Shown one piece after another: positions 1-14,100 of a stretch of 64,000 nt of DNA. Each line of letters begins with the position of its first letter. Within the stretch, counting starts at the first letter, position 1. The notes beneath the pieces were generated by a model. The model made no database searches. It saw nothing but the letters and a program-made list of their open reading frames with translations, and was not told the DNA's origin. Origin of the DNA: Myoxocephalus aenaeus (Eukaryota > Chordata > Actinopteri > Perciformes > Cottidae); contig JBAMJR010000097.1 of NCBI GenBank assembly GCA_038501785.1, forward strand, positions 5,434,001 through 5,498,000. The letters are read 5' to 3'. Made by a program: the position numbers and the translations under genes.

Positions 1-1198
1 TTGCTCACCATTTCGCAAAGGCTAATCACCTGCTATGACATCACTCATTGTGGACAAAAAAATATATATATATATACCTGGAAAATAGAGCTGCAATGAT
101 ACAATTAATGAAACATCTGAAGACATTGACATTGCTCTGACAAAACAATTCATTAAGAAAATGATTGCCAGATTACTTAATAATGAAAATAATAGTTATC
201 TGCATCAGTAGAGAAGTACAGCAGCAGTTTCTCCTTCCATAGTTGTGTCGGTGCGTATAAACCCTTAGTTTACCCTTCATGACCTTTATGTACTTATCTA
301 GATCATGTGTGTGAGGGCAGCACATGTTGACATATTGTTAGTTGAAAAAATGACTATTATATTATATAAGATTAACTATAAAATATCACTTTTCAGACTA
401 TCCAGATGGATGTCTACTCCTTTTCATATACTATGAAAACACACACAAACACAATGGCCATCATTCATTACTTTCACAGTGCTGGGACAGTCAGATTTGC
501 GTAGGTGGCAGAAGGTGGGTCCAAATCCCTCTCGGACCCAGAGGGTTGATTAATGATTAAGGGGGATTAGGATGAGGTTCAGGACTTTGCTACTCGTCTC
601 ACTGATGCCGTCGTCGCTGCCTTCATGCTATCTGTGTCACTACAACCACTTGCATCGCTCAGGAATACATGTGAGGATGTCTGAAGGAAAACAAACTCAA
701 AAAGAGAGGAGAATAATGCAGAATGTTTAGGGGGGCTGCTGACATGGATAAGGTAGGCACAGTGGACTTCTTAGATTCTGTTTCATTATACCAGTTATTT
801 ATTCAATTGTATATTAAAAGTTGTATTAAACCAAATTACATCTTGTTGAACATGTCTCAGTTTGTCTCACATGTTGCAGCCAGTTTGCGTACAAATAATC
901 AAATGTCACTGTTTTTCATTCAAAGAAATTCTGCTGTTGTGTGAGAATACATCTGTTTTATACTCACAGATCTGCTGCATCTACAGTACAACCATAATGC
1001 CGCGTCCACAAGATATCGATCATGACGACCAGGCTAAGCTGCTTACGAGAGGACCTTCAGAGAAGTGTACAACCAATCCACCTCCTCTTGGTCCCCCCAC
1101 ACCCCCTGGAGGATAACCAGTTCCTCTCCCCTTCTCTACCTGTGTCCCACCATTAATCCCCCTTTGACTTAAAAGAAGATTTACAGGAGATATAGACG
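1..1198. other. Upstream region of prph2l, no gene seen
   Basis: No convincing coding exon is visible. The reading frames at 723-944 and 862-1116 have no recognisable family features. The stretch ends in the 5' leader of prph2l. A short AT-rich tract lies near 61-77. Two TAATCC-type homeodomain sites (564-569, reverse orientation, and 1154-1159) are annotated separately. Confidence 0.6.
1154..1159 (+). promoter_or_regulatory. Possible CRX/OTX site (TAATCC)
   Basis: TAATCC, the core bound by the photoreceptor factors CRX/OTX, lies 40 bp upstream of the prph2l start codon. A reverse-orientation copy (GGATTA) lies at 564-569. A photoreceptor gene is expected to be CRX driven, but a 6-bp match is weak alone, and this copy may fall inside the 5' leader. 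Confidence 0.3.
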
Positions 1199-2104
1199 AT
1201 GGCGGTCTTGAGACTGAAGTTCACCAAGAACAATAGAGACAAGCTGGCTCAGGTGCTGTGGATCCTGAACTGGATCTCAGTGTTGACCGGGATCCTCCTG
1301 TTCAGCCTGGGGCTCTTCCTCAAGGTGGAGATCAACAAGCGAGGAGAGCTGATGGCTGAGCGGGACATCCAGTATTTGCCTAACATGCTGATTGCTGTGG
1401 GCCTCATGGCCTGTGCCATAAACTTCCTGGGTGGGAAGATCTGCTACGACTGCGTGGACACCACTAAGTTCCTGCGCTGGAAGCTGATCATGCTGCCCTA
1501 CATAATATGCACCTTCTTCTTCACCTTCTGCGTGCTGGTCGGGGCTCTGATGTGTTACAGCATGCGTGGGGAGCTGGAGGAGTCTCTGAACCTGGGGCTG
1601 ACAGAGGCCATCAGGTTCTATAAGGACACAGACACACCAGGACGATGCTTCCTGAAGCGAACGGTGGACATGTTGCAGATAGAGTTCCACTGCTGTGGGA
1701 ACAATGGGTATAAAGACTGGTTTCAAATACAGTGGATCAGCAACCGCTACCTGGATATGTCCCAAAGGGAGGTGGTGGAGTAAGTGCAAACTAAAGAACG
1801 AGGACACTGATTAAAGAATACACTCACACTTAAGATGAAGTAAAAAAGGACAGTATAAAGAAATCCCTCCCCTTAATATCTCAAAATATGAGAAGGTATA
1901 ACTTGTTTCATTCTTGATAGCTAAAATAGGCAAAACATTAAAAAAAATGTACATATTGTAATATAATTTAAACCATAACATATTAATTGAATAATAGGTG
2001 TCACAATAAAACCGGAATAACATGTTTCCAAATGTTTGCCGAACAGAACAAAATTATGAATATTCCAGCAATCTGTTCAAATTAAATTAAAAAAAACACC
2101 ACTA

Positions 2105-2199
<95 letters not shown>

Positions 2200-3348
2200 A
2201 TCTATGTCTGTTATGTCCTAACATTAGGTATTTAACTGAAAAATTAAGCCCTGAAACACAGTGACCACTGCACATAAAAACGGACCCTGAGCTTCTTTCT
2301 CCTGCTTTTCTAGCCGACTAAGGAGTAACGTAGAGGGGAAGTACCTGATGAACGGCGTTCCCTTCAGCTGCTGCAACCTCAATTCCCCTCGGCCCTGCAT
2401 CCAGCAGCAGATCAGCAACAACTCCGCTCACTTCAACTACGAGCACCAGACGGAGGCGCTCAACTTGTGGATGAAAGGCTGTCGCCAGGCGCTGCTGGAG
2501 TACTACACCCACATCATGCAGTCCATCGGCCTCACCGTCCTCATCACCTGGCTGTTTGAGGTCAGCAGAGACACGCTGAGCACAACGCAAAAGGGAACTC
2601 CACTTCGTGTTGTGCTATTTACTGGTCTCAGGTTTTACTGCAAAAACGTTTTTTGTAACACACTAAAGTGTGACTTTTTAATGACATTTTCTTTATAACA
2701 TACGTTACTATGACTTGTTATAAAACATTTACTGCATACAATAGCATTACTCTTTTTACGACATACTATACTACATTTAGAAAGTTGTTTATTTCATACT
2801 TTACTATGACTTCTTTTATTACGCACTATGCCAATACATTTAGTTAATGCAATAGTCTGACTTTTAATGACATACTACATACACTGATGTTTTAATGGCA
2901 TTTTTATGACATACTATATTGTGAAAGTGTTTTACTTATTAATTGAAGTGGACGCTCCCATTGTCCTTTACTCAGTTACATATAAGGGTAAAGAAGAGAA
3001 GTACAAATAAGATACAAAATGTCATAATTTTTGCGTGATGCGTTAACTCAAATGTACCTGTGTGTCTTGTTTTAGCTGTCGGTGTTGACGGGGGTTCGTT
3101 ACCTCCAGACCTCTCTGGAAAATGTGCTGCGACAGGGCGACCTCAACTCTGAGTCTGATGGCTGGCTGCTAGAAAACAGCTTTATGGAAACTGCCCGCAT
3201 CAACCTGAACATCATCAAGTGCCTCGGCAAGGGCAACCAGATAGACACAGCCAACAATGGAGACCCCAATATTAACGTTCCCTCCACCTCTAAAGCACAC
3301 TATGGGCCGGACAATGTGCCACTGAAGGAGGTACCTGAAGCCAGTTGA
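1199..3348 (+). CDS. prph2l: Peripherin-2-like photoreceptor disc tetraspanin
   Basis: Three coding exons, 1199-1779, 2314-2560 and 3076-3348, join in frame with GT-AG borders to give 366 residues (human PRPH2 has 346). The family builds and holds the rims of rod and cone outer-segment discs. The expected layout is visible: four hydrophobic segments; a large second loop with the CCG motif (residues 165-167); Cys150 in PGRC, used in the family for covalent oligomer formation; SCC (212-214); and an NNS glycosylation sequon at 229-231. These positions match human numbering. The C-terminal tail is cytoplasmic. I prefer prph2l to prph2a/b because the neighbour is ubr1 rather than ubr2; a tree is needed to settle the paralogue. 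The start gives the canonical tetraspanin N-terminus. Confidence 0.9.
2109..2196. repeat. (TA)n microsatellite
   Basis: About 88 bp of uninterrupted TA dinucleotide in intron 1 of prph2l. Confidence 0.95.
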
Positions 3349-5650
3349 CCTCTCTCAGGCCTCAACGAACAGCATCCCTGAAAGCCTAAGTAAGGGCCTT
3401 TTCCCAGATACTTGAAGAGTGGTTCATTGCTTGTTTTTTTAATCCATAAGAGTCAGGAATTACAAATACCTATACAAAAGGTGTTTGTGTGTGGAAACTG
3501 AGGTACATTGTGGATACTATCACACAACATATAATACATGCTAGTATGATGGGCTAGATCTTTTCCAAAATGCAGATAATGCCTTGTTGACTTTTTACAA
3601 CCATTATTGAATCAAAAACTTTCCGTACACGTGTTCCTTTTTTGAAGATGCAAATATCCAAAACACCCACCACAAATGTACTTCATGTTTTGTACATCTG
3701 TACTGTAATCCGTTTACAAATTATATTGTGTTGCCTATGTATCACGGCTTTGCCCAAAACGGTTTCATACACCTGTCAGTTGCAACACTGGAGTCAGTTA
3801 ACTTGTCAGTTTTTTTTTTTCTCAAAGCGTGATAGAAAATGCAGTCAAAAGAGTTACTATAGTAAGAAAGTAGGATATTTGAATTTAATTCCACAAATCT
3901 AGACGCAGAGTGCTTTGGCCTCAAGTTAAATAAGTCTTACTGCATACGACCTGGAAGAGCAGGAGTTTAACATTAGTTCCGGGTGTTCAGATCCATGGAG
4001 GCTTTATGCGCATACTACCGAACTTCAGGAAACAAAGTAGTATCAATGTGATGAATGCTTAAGGATGTCAATGCTTTTAGATTAGCTAAAACATTTAAAA
4101 CATAACCAGTCAGAAGTCTAATTGATTACACATAACACATCATTGATTTATAGAACGTTCAAACCATCATTACAATGACTCAGCAATGTGCCTCAGCAAT
4201 GCCACCATGGTCTTATCAAAACACCGCAGCCATGATCGCTAGGATGACCTCCCAAAACCTGGACAATAAACCTTCTGTGCTGGAGATGTTTTGCTTTTAG
4301 TTTGATTTCCTAACGAAACCAGGACATTGCAAACTAGGTTACTACGTATGACTTTGTTTCAATGATGAGCATATTGGCTAGAGGCTAGACGTGGTCTGTG
4401 GGTCAAAGGAACTCTGCTTTTTCTAACTTTCTTTTCAGAAATAATAGAGCACATGGCAGCTGAGAAGTCAAATTACAGCTCAAGGCATTTGGGAAGATAG
4501 ATAAACTTGGCGGTTGCTAAATGAAAACGTGTCAATTGCATTTTAATTCTCGCCGTGAGACATTAAAGAGTTCAAATGTGGTATCAAACCTGTGAAATAA
4601 AATAATCCTACTATCTATACCTCACCCGGGGCTCACTTGATGGATGACGAAATATTGATTATGGAAAATAGATCATTACTGTATTCTATGGGTGAGCAGA
4701 GAGTAGATTTTTATTTCATTAGAATGAATCAAATGAATTATGGACACTACTGTACTCGGATGGATTCAGGGCACAGGAGCAGTTCATCTGTATATAGGCT
4801 TGTGTCTTTATTTCTATAGCCTGGAAGTCATGTACTGTCAAACACCACAAAGAGGACATTTTATAGTAACACATTCCTGAAAAGGAGTAATAACCAAAAA
4901 AAAGATATCATATAATACCTTAGATTATTTTCAATAAAAAGTACATTTCCTCTTAAATAGAATATTGAACGTTTTTTATTTAAATGGGAATGGTTTTAAG
5001 TGGATTACCACCAAACGGTGAAATATGTCTAATCTGTCTTGCAAAGGTTTGCTTGTTAAAGTGTATGAATTATAAACATACATTGGATATCTGATGATCA
5101 TAGTCACTTTGGCCTAATAGGTGTTTTTAGTTTACAGGGCATATCATCATATAGTACAATAGCAACGTTTTATATAATTCACTGATTCTTATGATCAGTG
5201 AAGCTTTCTAACCATAAATGTCCAAAAAGTGGCTGAACATTATAGAATCAAAATGTCTGCTTATCCTAAAAAGTATTTATATATCAGGAAATCATGGAAG
5301 CAGGTTACTGTATACTTTTCTCAGACTACTGAGTTTGTTTTAATACAACTTTGAAAATAAAGTATCTTCTATAAATGTTGTATCCATTACATAAGCTTAT
5401 GTGAGTAAAGGTGACAGTATGTGGCTCCAATATTTGAACTGTCTACATAGTTAATGTGAAAAAGCCAAAATGTGTTAGATCTCCGACTATACCTAATTTC
5501 AAAATGAATGTACCCCTCCAAAACAGCACAATAACTTATGACAAATCATAATTTATAAAACCAAAAGAGAATGCAGAAAATTCACAGCATTACTGAGAGA
5601 AATTAAAAATATAAAGTGATAACTAAAACATGTTGGCGTGTATCTGATGT
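3349..5650. other. prph2l 3' region and intergenic AT-rich DNA
   Basis: No gene is seen. AATAAA hexamers at 4265-4270 and 4597-4602 are candidate polyadenylation signals for prph2l, which would give a 3' UTR of about 0.9-1.2 kb. A short imperfect inverted repeat (TTCACTGA / TCAGTGAA) is near 5180-5205. The rest is featureless AT-rich sequence. Confidence 0.5.
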
Positions 5651-5655
5651 TTGTC

Positions 5656-5661
5656 TTTATT
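5656..5661 (-). promoter_or_regulatory. Candidate ubr1 poly(A) signal
   Basis: Reads AATAAA on the minus strand, about 600 bp downstream of the ubr1 stop codon. If used, the ubr1 3' UTR would contain the 5882-6180 repeat. Confidence 0.35.
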
Positions 5662-5881
5662 TGAATAATGAGTAATGTTCTTTGCAAATAACATTACTTT
5701 AGCAGAAACTCCTTCTTACAGCAGACAATCAAATTAAAACAAGGCGACTTGGGTATACTTATTATTCATTACCCTCCACTATTCTTCCTCTTTTGAGTGT
5801 CCCACCTCTCTTGACCCCAGCAGGGGTTTCATCAGGGAGGGATTGGCTGCGAAGGCCTCCTTTGATAGCAGGAGGGTTGTT

Positions 5882-5935
5882 TGTGTATGTGGGTGTGTGT
5901 GTGCCTGCGTGTGTGTGTGTGTGTGTCTGTGTGCA

Positions 5936-5996
<61 letters not shown>

Positions 5997-6180
5997 ATGT
6001 CTGTGGGTGGGTGTGTGTGTGCATGTCTGTGGGTGGGTGTGTGTGTGTGTGAGTGCATGTCTGTGGGTGTCTGTGGGTGTGTGCATGTCTGTGGGTGTCT
6101 GTGGGTGCATGTCTGTGGGTGTGTGTGGGTGTGTGCATGTCTGTGGGTGTGTGAGTGCATGTCTGTGGGTGTGTGTGTCT
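5882..6180. repeat. TG-rich microsatellite/minisatellite
   Basis: A (TG)n core, longest at about 5940-5994, is followed by a variant repeat whose unit mixes GCATGTCTGTGGG with runs of TG. It has no stops in several frames and so yields long Thr/His or Cys/Val frames that are not genes. It lies just downstream of the ubr1 stop, probably in its 3' UTR. Confidence 0.9.
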
Positions 6181-6256
6181 GCCTAAGGAGCACTGGAGCA
6201 GATTGTGCTCTATGGCTGTGCTCTTTACTTCCCGTCCACCACAGCTGGAGCAATCA

Positions 6257-9200
6257 TCACAACATCTGCCACTCGAAGGCAAACATAACGTTGACCACCT
6301 CTAGACTGCGGGCGATTTCTTCCAGGATGCAATGCTGCTGCCACAGATGGTTCAGCTTCCTGTAACGCTCTGGGCAAAGGTGCAATGGATTGCCCCTTCT
6401 AAAAATAAAAAGACAGAAGGCCCGATTTATTCAAGGTTGGTCCACAAAACAAACAATACATATATGATATGACCATGGCTATAGGCTGCCTACGGAAGCA
6501 GTAATGATTCAAATAATAAGTAGTTTTTCTTTCCAGTGACAGCTTTGTTGAATGGCAGTAAAGTCTCCAGACTTTTGTAAAGTAGGACAGGGTTACTACA
6601 ATGTAACTTAATATTGTGTGTATAAATGTGTGTTATAATCCTGCACCCAATCTGGAAATAAATCTACCGACCAATTTCCAACAAGGACACATGGTGTCAC
6701 TCAAGAAAGTCACGAGGCCCAGCCATATTTTCCAAATGCATGTTCATGACACAATGAGTCTCCGAACTATAATAACTGTGGTTGCAAGACTCACTGTCTG
6801 TAGGTGGTGGCGGTATTTAAAGCAGCTATGACTTATTTGCCTGCAATGCAATATCTACATTTGAAATTCTAGGCAGAAGGTTTTTTTTTTCAGTTCAACC
6901 CTTCAGCTATGATTCTTACCCAAGGTGAGGATCAGTCTCCCCATAATCGTCCAGGTAAGGAGCAGGGTATGTGCTTCCTCGAGTCCTACTGGCCATCAGT
7001 ACAATTTCACACTCTCTTATTCTGTCGACATAAAAAACAAATTTAATTCACGCGGCCCATTTCAAGCAAGACAAAATACAATTCAAAGTCAAAATGCTCC
7101 TCGGCCTAGAATTCACCCACCTGAGGAACATGCCCACTCCAGCGCCACAGTTAGCAGCGTGGGCAGTGCAAGCTCCCACATCTTCCCCATCCAGCTGGCT
7201 GAGACAGCAGGAGCTCTGAGAGCACAATATGGCCCCACAAAACAGGCACAAGGTCGGATGCTTCCGGTCATCATCTGTAGAGTTGGGACACCTGAGGAAA
7301 AGAAGGGTGGACCAGTGGTGTGAACATCTCAAACTGATTTTCCACTGAAAGGACTTTGATTTCCTACTTACTGAAACTGGCTAGCTCGATTGAGGAGAGC
7401 ACTGTAATCCTCAGGAAGATCAATCAAATGATTCTTTCTCCTGGGGTATCTGTAGAAAGAGTATATTTATCAATAATTAGGAGCTGACTTATTACAAAAT
7501 AAAAGTGGGACTGAAGTAATACAAAGGCCAAAGTCTACCTGACGGATGGAGTTTTGTCTTTCAGGGCTTTGGTTACAGCTTGACTCCCACACCACCTAAG
7601 GAAGAAAAAGCAGTGTCATAAAACCATAAAAATGAAAAAGAAAATCACTGATCAAATAGTTTGACCTTGCCTCAATGTTTATCGCTTACCTTTTCAGCAG
7701 TGGAGTAACAGCGTCTCTGTGCCCCTGGAAGAGCTGGAACACATTGGAAGGGAGTGCCAAGTAGCTGCATAGCGCCTCCATCTGTCCTTGAGAGGTAACT
7801 GCAAGAGACCAAAAACAGTTTAGCTTGAATTCATTAAATCATCATATGTATTATGTTATAATGATATATTACTTCACCTACCAGTAGTGCTTAAAAGCTC
7901 CTCTGGAGGTTGTACTCCTGTGAGGCAATTAAAAAAGAGAGCTGCACAGCGCAGGAAAGGTTTGATTCCTCTCTTCACTCTTTCTGCCACAGAGAGACCG
8001 GATACATCTGGAATCAGCCTGATGAGCAAACCACAGAACAATCTGTCAAACGAGCTGAAGACAGTTCACATTGCCGTGTACATCTGAGCATGCAGCACGG
8101 ATAAGGCCTTGACAACAAGAAGCAATGGGTGCCTCTACTGAGAGGGCATTTGTTTCCATTACATGCAGGCGAGGTCGATTCCTGTCGAGTTTGATTATGA
8201 AGCAGGCTAATAAAAAAAAAATAACTATCCCACTTTGCTCCCAGCACTCATCGGTAAAATGGATAACACAGATGGTGGATTTTGAAGGTAAAAGTTGACA
8301 TGTTTCTTGAATAAAATATATGTGGCTTCAATCCCAGAAGGACAGCCTTTGCAATGGTTCATACATTTCATTTGTATTTATTTTTCAAGAGCTGCCATTT
8401 AAAGTCTAAATGAAGAAAAATATCCGGCAATCATTTGGTTTCAAAAGAACAATTTCCCTTTGTTATGTCAGGGAAGAGGAACGGTCAAAATAATGACCGT
8501 ACGAATCAATATGGGTCGGTAGAAATGCAGATTTCCAACAAACATTTGTGGGGGAAAAGAACAGGCCATTTGCCATTTAGTTGTTGCTGTATATGCTGCT
8601 GGCATTTGTACTAACATACATTGTTTGGTCATTGTCATTCAGTAGGGAGGGAGAGTGCACATCAGCCTTTTCCCAAATCCCATTATCCTAATAAAAAATA
8701 ACTGAAATAAAAATAAAAAAAAATCACTACAAGCAATTGACTTAATCCACAGATATTATACTTGGAGATATTTTAACCCCATCAAAGATTCTGCTCAAGT
8801 ATTTTGCCTTATAATGAGAAACATGTGTACCTTTCAGTGTGTTGTGACACTGTAGTGTATAGCTCTGCTGCTGCTCTCGACTCCTCGGTCTCCTCTCCAG
8901 CTACTGCAGGAAAATCTACACAGAAATGACACAGTGATTTAATCATCCCTGATCATGTATAGCTTTCTCCGGTCCTTCAGTAAATGAACCAGAATGTATG
9001 GTGTTGTGGTTTGTACCTGTAGAGGACAGGAGGACCTGCAGCATGTGAGCCATGGTGACCAGATGAAGGATGTGCAGGTGGTTGTAGGCAGAGCTGACAG
9101 CAGACGGCTGCAAGTCTACAGCCTCCTCCTGATATAGTGCAGGTATAGACAACACCAACCCCACCTGACAAAACACACAAGAACAAATACACCATTCAGC

Positions 9201-11139
9201 AAAAAAAAAATAGCTTGTATATGAATGCAAGGAAAGCTTTACATTGGCAAAAACTGAAATAGGAATTGAATCAAAACATTATGAGAGCATGAATACATTC
9301 AATACTCATAATCATCAATAGTTATATTTAACAATTGTAATTTTACAGAACTTGTTGAGAGCTGATGTTGAAGTCCATCATTCTCATTAGAGATGTTCCC
9401 TTTTGGGAAAACCTACCAGAAGATGGAAGAAGTCCACCTCCAGAAGAGAAGGGGTGCTCTTTCTGCCTACGACCGGTAGCAACACTGGTGAAAAGACATT
9501 TCAGTTATGACCACAGGGCAAATGAACAGCAAGCTGTACAATTATGTCCAATCAATAAATGTATGTACTCTTAAATCACCACATACCCCCCAACATGTCG
9601 TTAAAGTGCCTCTGAATGACTGCCTGGGAGCTCTTAATTCTCTGAGCTGCTGAAAACTGAACAATTGCCTTCAGGCCTGCAAGCTAGAACAGAGAAACAT
9701 TTGAAAGAAAAGGTTATGCCTGACCAAGTTAAACTCAAACCATTATACGTAACATGCATTATGTGGCAGCTGTTAACTTCTCATGTGTCAACCAACCTGT
9801 CTGTTTTGTAAGGACCCGAAGAGTGACTTGCCCTCTTCCTGCAATATGTTTTCTGTGAAGACATGCAAACATGTGTTGAGAATTGCAAAAACATGAAAAA
9901 GGGGTAGATTGACACAATAAGTTGTATAACGCTAACTGTACCTATGGCCTGAATAGTGAAGGCACATGTGTTCCAAGTCATGAGGGGCACACGTGGGCAC
10001 AGCTCATTGGGTGCCGTGTGCAGTCCCACCCGGTGAACTGTGGTGGCACAAACAACCAGCATCTCGACTATGCTTTCGGAGAACTTCCTCCTAAAAACAA
10101 CCAGCAGCATAGAATTACAATTGCTGTGTTATGGGAAACATAGAGACTTGAGCAGCAGTGAAGGAGGAGCTGACAGTTTCACTCACGGTTCTTGTACTCC
10201 ATAGCTCAGAATGGATCTAAAGTCTGGCTGGCCCTCTCCACACAGGCCTGTGTCCGCATCAACACTACTGCTCTCTGTGTTGCAATCTGCACAAGAGAGA
10301 GAGAGGAAATCATCATTCATCTCATGTCAACAACTAGGCATAATGGCATTTAATGCTAATTGTAAGCAAAAGAGCTGATATCAAATTGAGGTAAACCACC
10401 ATATGCTAGTCTCGGCATGCACCCATGTTCTGTTTCTCTGCAGCTGCTTTACAGTAAAATCCTGTCATCAAATAAAGCTAATTATCGATTTTTATTATGA
10501 AACAACTGCAGTGTTGAATTCACATTAAAAGGCATAATAACATATCAAAAAGCATGTATATGCGAGTCTGACAGGTTCGATGATGCATTTTGAATTTTTT
10601 GCAGGTTTTCTGTCGTTTCAGTTATACAGAACTAAACACAACAGCAATGCCACACGCCTTTTCCTGTGCCACTGCTGTTCGCCCAACCAAAGATATGCAA
10701 TTATTGTATGTTGAGTATGTCTACTTACCATTATCCTGAGCGACTGACTTGAGTCCTTTAATCCTGGCAGAGATTATCTGGATCCAGCGAGGCAGGGTCA
10801 AATGCTGGCCAATAATCTCTGCATTTTCACTGTATACAGGAAAGAATATTCAAATAACTTCTATACATTTGTACTACCAATGATCCATTGCAGACTGGCC
10901 TGACGACGGTGAACTGGACTTACTAGTTAAACATTAACCTTTCAAACGGGATGAGAGGGACAACAGTGTTGCACAGAGACTTGCACAGGGGACACAAGTA
11001 CTCCCCGTTCTCCAGGTCGATGATCAGCTCAGCATGGAGCCGGTTTCTGGTCATATTCTGAACAGCCTCAAAATATCTGAAAAATACAGTGAACACCACC
11101 TTAATGGCAAAATAACTGTCAACTGTACCTGCAGGTGGA

Positions 11140-11194
<55 letters not shown>

Positions 11195-14100
11195 GAATAA
11201 TAATTAGAAAAAGGGTTCTTGTAATAACTAACTCACTTTTGCCAACATATGGCATGCATGACATGACCACAGCTGCCAGTGTGGGTTCCAACTGCCAGTT
11301 CAGGAGGCATGAAGAGGGGATATGATGTCACTGTCCCTTTAAGGGATAAATACAATGCACATATGAGTCTGATTTTACCCCGTCATATTACAGTTGTTAA
11401 CGATTCAGAGGATTAGTGAATGGAGACTGACCATCTGCTCTATTGGTCGGTATCTTCCCTCTGCACTGTGTCAGCACTGTGGACCTCTGGACACACCCAG
11501 TCAGTACCATGGATGGAGCCTGGGCCGCAACTTCCTGTTCTTCCTGGCAAAGAATGCAGGTGAGCACCTCCCTCTCGGCCGGAGAGGACCCTCGATAGGG
11601 CCCGATGGCTACAGTCAGCTCCCTGTGCTCCATGGTACAGCTGAAAGGATAAACATAACCCAAACTAGAATTAGTCAAAGCAATTTGGTTTAGATCTTGA
11701 TCGCGAGCCAGCTAAACACACTCATGGATATTTCTTTTTGAATGGTCACCTCTCAGTAGTCACAACTGGCGCTCCCTGTGTCCCGCTCTCTGGCATGTTG
11801 TCATACAGCATCTTGTTTGACTCAATGAAGTTTTTCTGCATTGCAGACATCTGGGCCATAATCTTCTGCCGGTGGAGTTTGGCGGCCTCTGCCTTCCTTT
11901 TGCGCTCAGCTTTCTCTTTGTCTTGAACACTCTGGAATAATAACAACAAGTCAGTAAAACATCTGAATACCGAGAAGATACACAATGCAATTACATTTTT
12001 TGTATTTCTTATAATTTCACGACAGACAGCTAATGATGAGTCATCAGTGGGATGCTGTAACCTAGGGAGGTTGTGCCATGTAAAGAGAGTTTTAGTTTGA
12101 ATAACTGTATATTTGATATGTTTTTTTACATTTCTTGAATCGAAGACAACAAAAATGTTATCGTTTGAGACATGAGGCTCTCTTGTATTGGTTATTTCAT
12201 CTGCACCCATTCAACTGCCAAATCTTATCATTAACACTACCCAGGACCTTTGTAAAAACCCAGCTCTCACATCCACTCTGGCAGTATAAAACTAAGTACT
12301 CATCCAAAATGGCACAAGCTAAAGTTTAGTAGAATCGATTGTAGAGGTGAATACTTATTTTTCTAATTATCATTCATTGATCTTTTACCTCTTCTGGCTT
12401 GGTTGTATCCACGCTCATGGAGGCTGTTGGACTGGACTTCTCTCTAAGGCACTTCACAATCTCAAACATCTAGCAGAAAAACATTCATACAAGATGGTGA
12501 AATTAACTGGAAAATAAATGTATCACACACACACACACACATATTCACACAATCCCATTTTCTTTTTGTTGTTAATGTATTGTTATTGTTGTTATAATAT
12601 ATAATATATTGTTAAAATACTTTGTTACCAATGTTACATAGTCATATATTATGTATATTACTTTTGTGTTCTCTATAATATTTAAAAATTGTAATATTTC
12701 AAATAATAAACCCAGTGGGTTTTCTGCCTCTTCCTGTACTGTGATTTAATTGATCTCTGTTATGTTTGTGTTTTCAGTATGCAGCTCAAGTTAATTTGAA
12801 TCTGAATTGCCCGTAGGTGTGAATGCTCTATATGTGCCCTGCGATAGACTGGCGACTTCTCCAGGGTGAACCCTGCCTTGGCCCAATGTCAGCTGGGATC
12901 AGCGCCAGCGCCCCGCGACCCTAAACAGGATAAGCGGTTCGGATAATGGATGGATGGATGTTTGTGTATTCTTTAAATTGTGCTAAATAATCTTTACTAA
13001 AACTAGTATACATAAATGATAGAAACTGTGATGTGATAAACATTTTATAATGAATAGTCTACCTGTTGAACCCATTTAACCATGTCTTTTTGAGCTTCGA
13101 GGGAAGGAACACCCTTAACCTTGGCCAACAAGTGGAAGACTGACTTGCCGTGTTCTGCACCAATTCCTGGAAGAACAGAAGAGACATTTATGTCACAAAA
13201 TATACAAAAACAAACCAGTTTATAGCTTTGAGAATTATGATAAATAGTAAGTGAGCTGTACGCAAAACAATTAGGTTTCACTCACTGCGGGCCTTGAGGC
13301 TGAAATCAAAGGCCACTTCCTCCATAGTGCTCTCCTCAAGCTGCGCTTTCTCTTCAAGCAATGCCTGACCCATCAAGTGCAGGGCCTGTGTGGTACATGC
13401 ATGCATTTTGTTACTGCAAGTGGTTTGAGTAATGAAAGGCAAACGTCCCACAAGGTAGACGCTGTAAAGGGAAACAATTGATGTAATGTCTACCCTCTGG
13501 ACCATGGCTTCTGTCCAATGAGTCACCCGGTCCTCTGCAGCTCTCTGCAGGGTGTGTCTCAGGAGGTGGATGATAATGTCACAGCTAAGCAGACGCACTA
13601 TGTTGGAGAAAGCTGGGCAGAAGGCTGGGGGGCCCGGAGGACGCAGAGCTGAGAAAAAAAAGAAGAAAAAAAAGTGGGAATGTTAGTCAAGCTGATTCAT
13701 TAGCAGTTAGAGTACAGATTGTTCCATGATGGATACACTATTATACAGAGGCCTGTCCAGAGCAAAGACATTGATCACCTTTATCATGACCCTCATGAGT
13801 CCTCCTCTTCTTCTGAGACTCTTCTGCCTGCAAAGAGTAAAAGATAAGAATGAAAGGAGGAAAATCCTAAACAAATGTGTCAAGTTAATGGAAAATTGGT
13901 GTTGAGACATTGCATTACCTTGCTACGCTGTGATCTTGAATAATGGTAGAAGAAAGGGTTGAATTCTACCAGACGCTCTTTTTTTACTCCATACAATCCA
14001 TGCCCTGAAACGCCTGGTTTTCTAAAAACAGAAGCAGAATAGACAGATTAAATTCTGCCCTGAAAGGATAATTAAGATAAAACTCAAAAGCTCTTTCACA

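Noticed and set aside
1277..1807. 176-codon minus-strand frame
   Set aside because: Shadow of prph2l exon 1 on the other strand; the plus-strand product is an unmistakable tetraspanin.
5762..6365. Several overlapping long frames (Thr/His-rich on minus, Cys/Val-rich on plus)
   Set aside because: They are products of the TG/CA minisatellite, which has no stop codons in most frames; no family resemblance.
11746..12210. 154-codon minus-strand frame read as one gene
   Set aside because: Only the last part is a ubr1 exon (DKEKAERKRKAEAA); the upstream half is intron read through.
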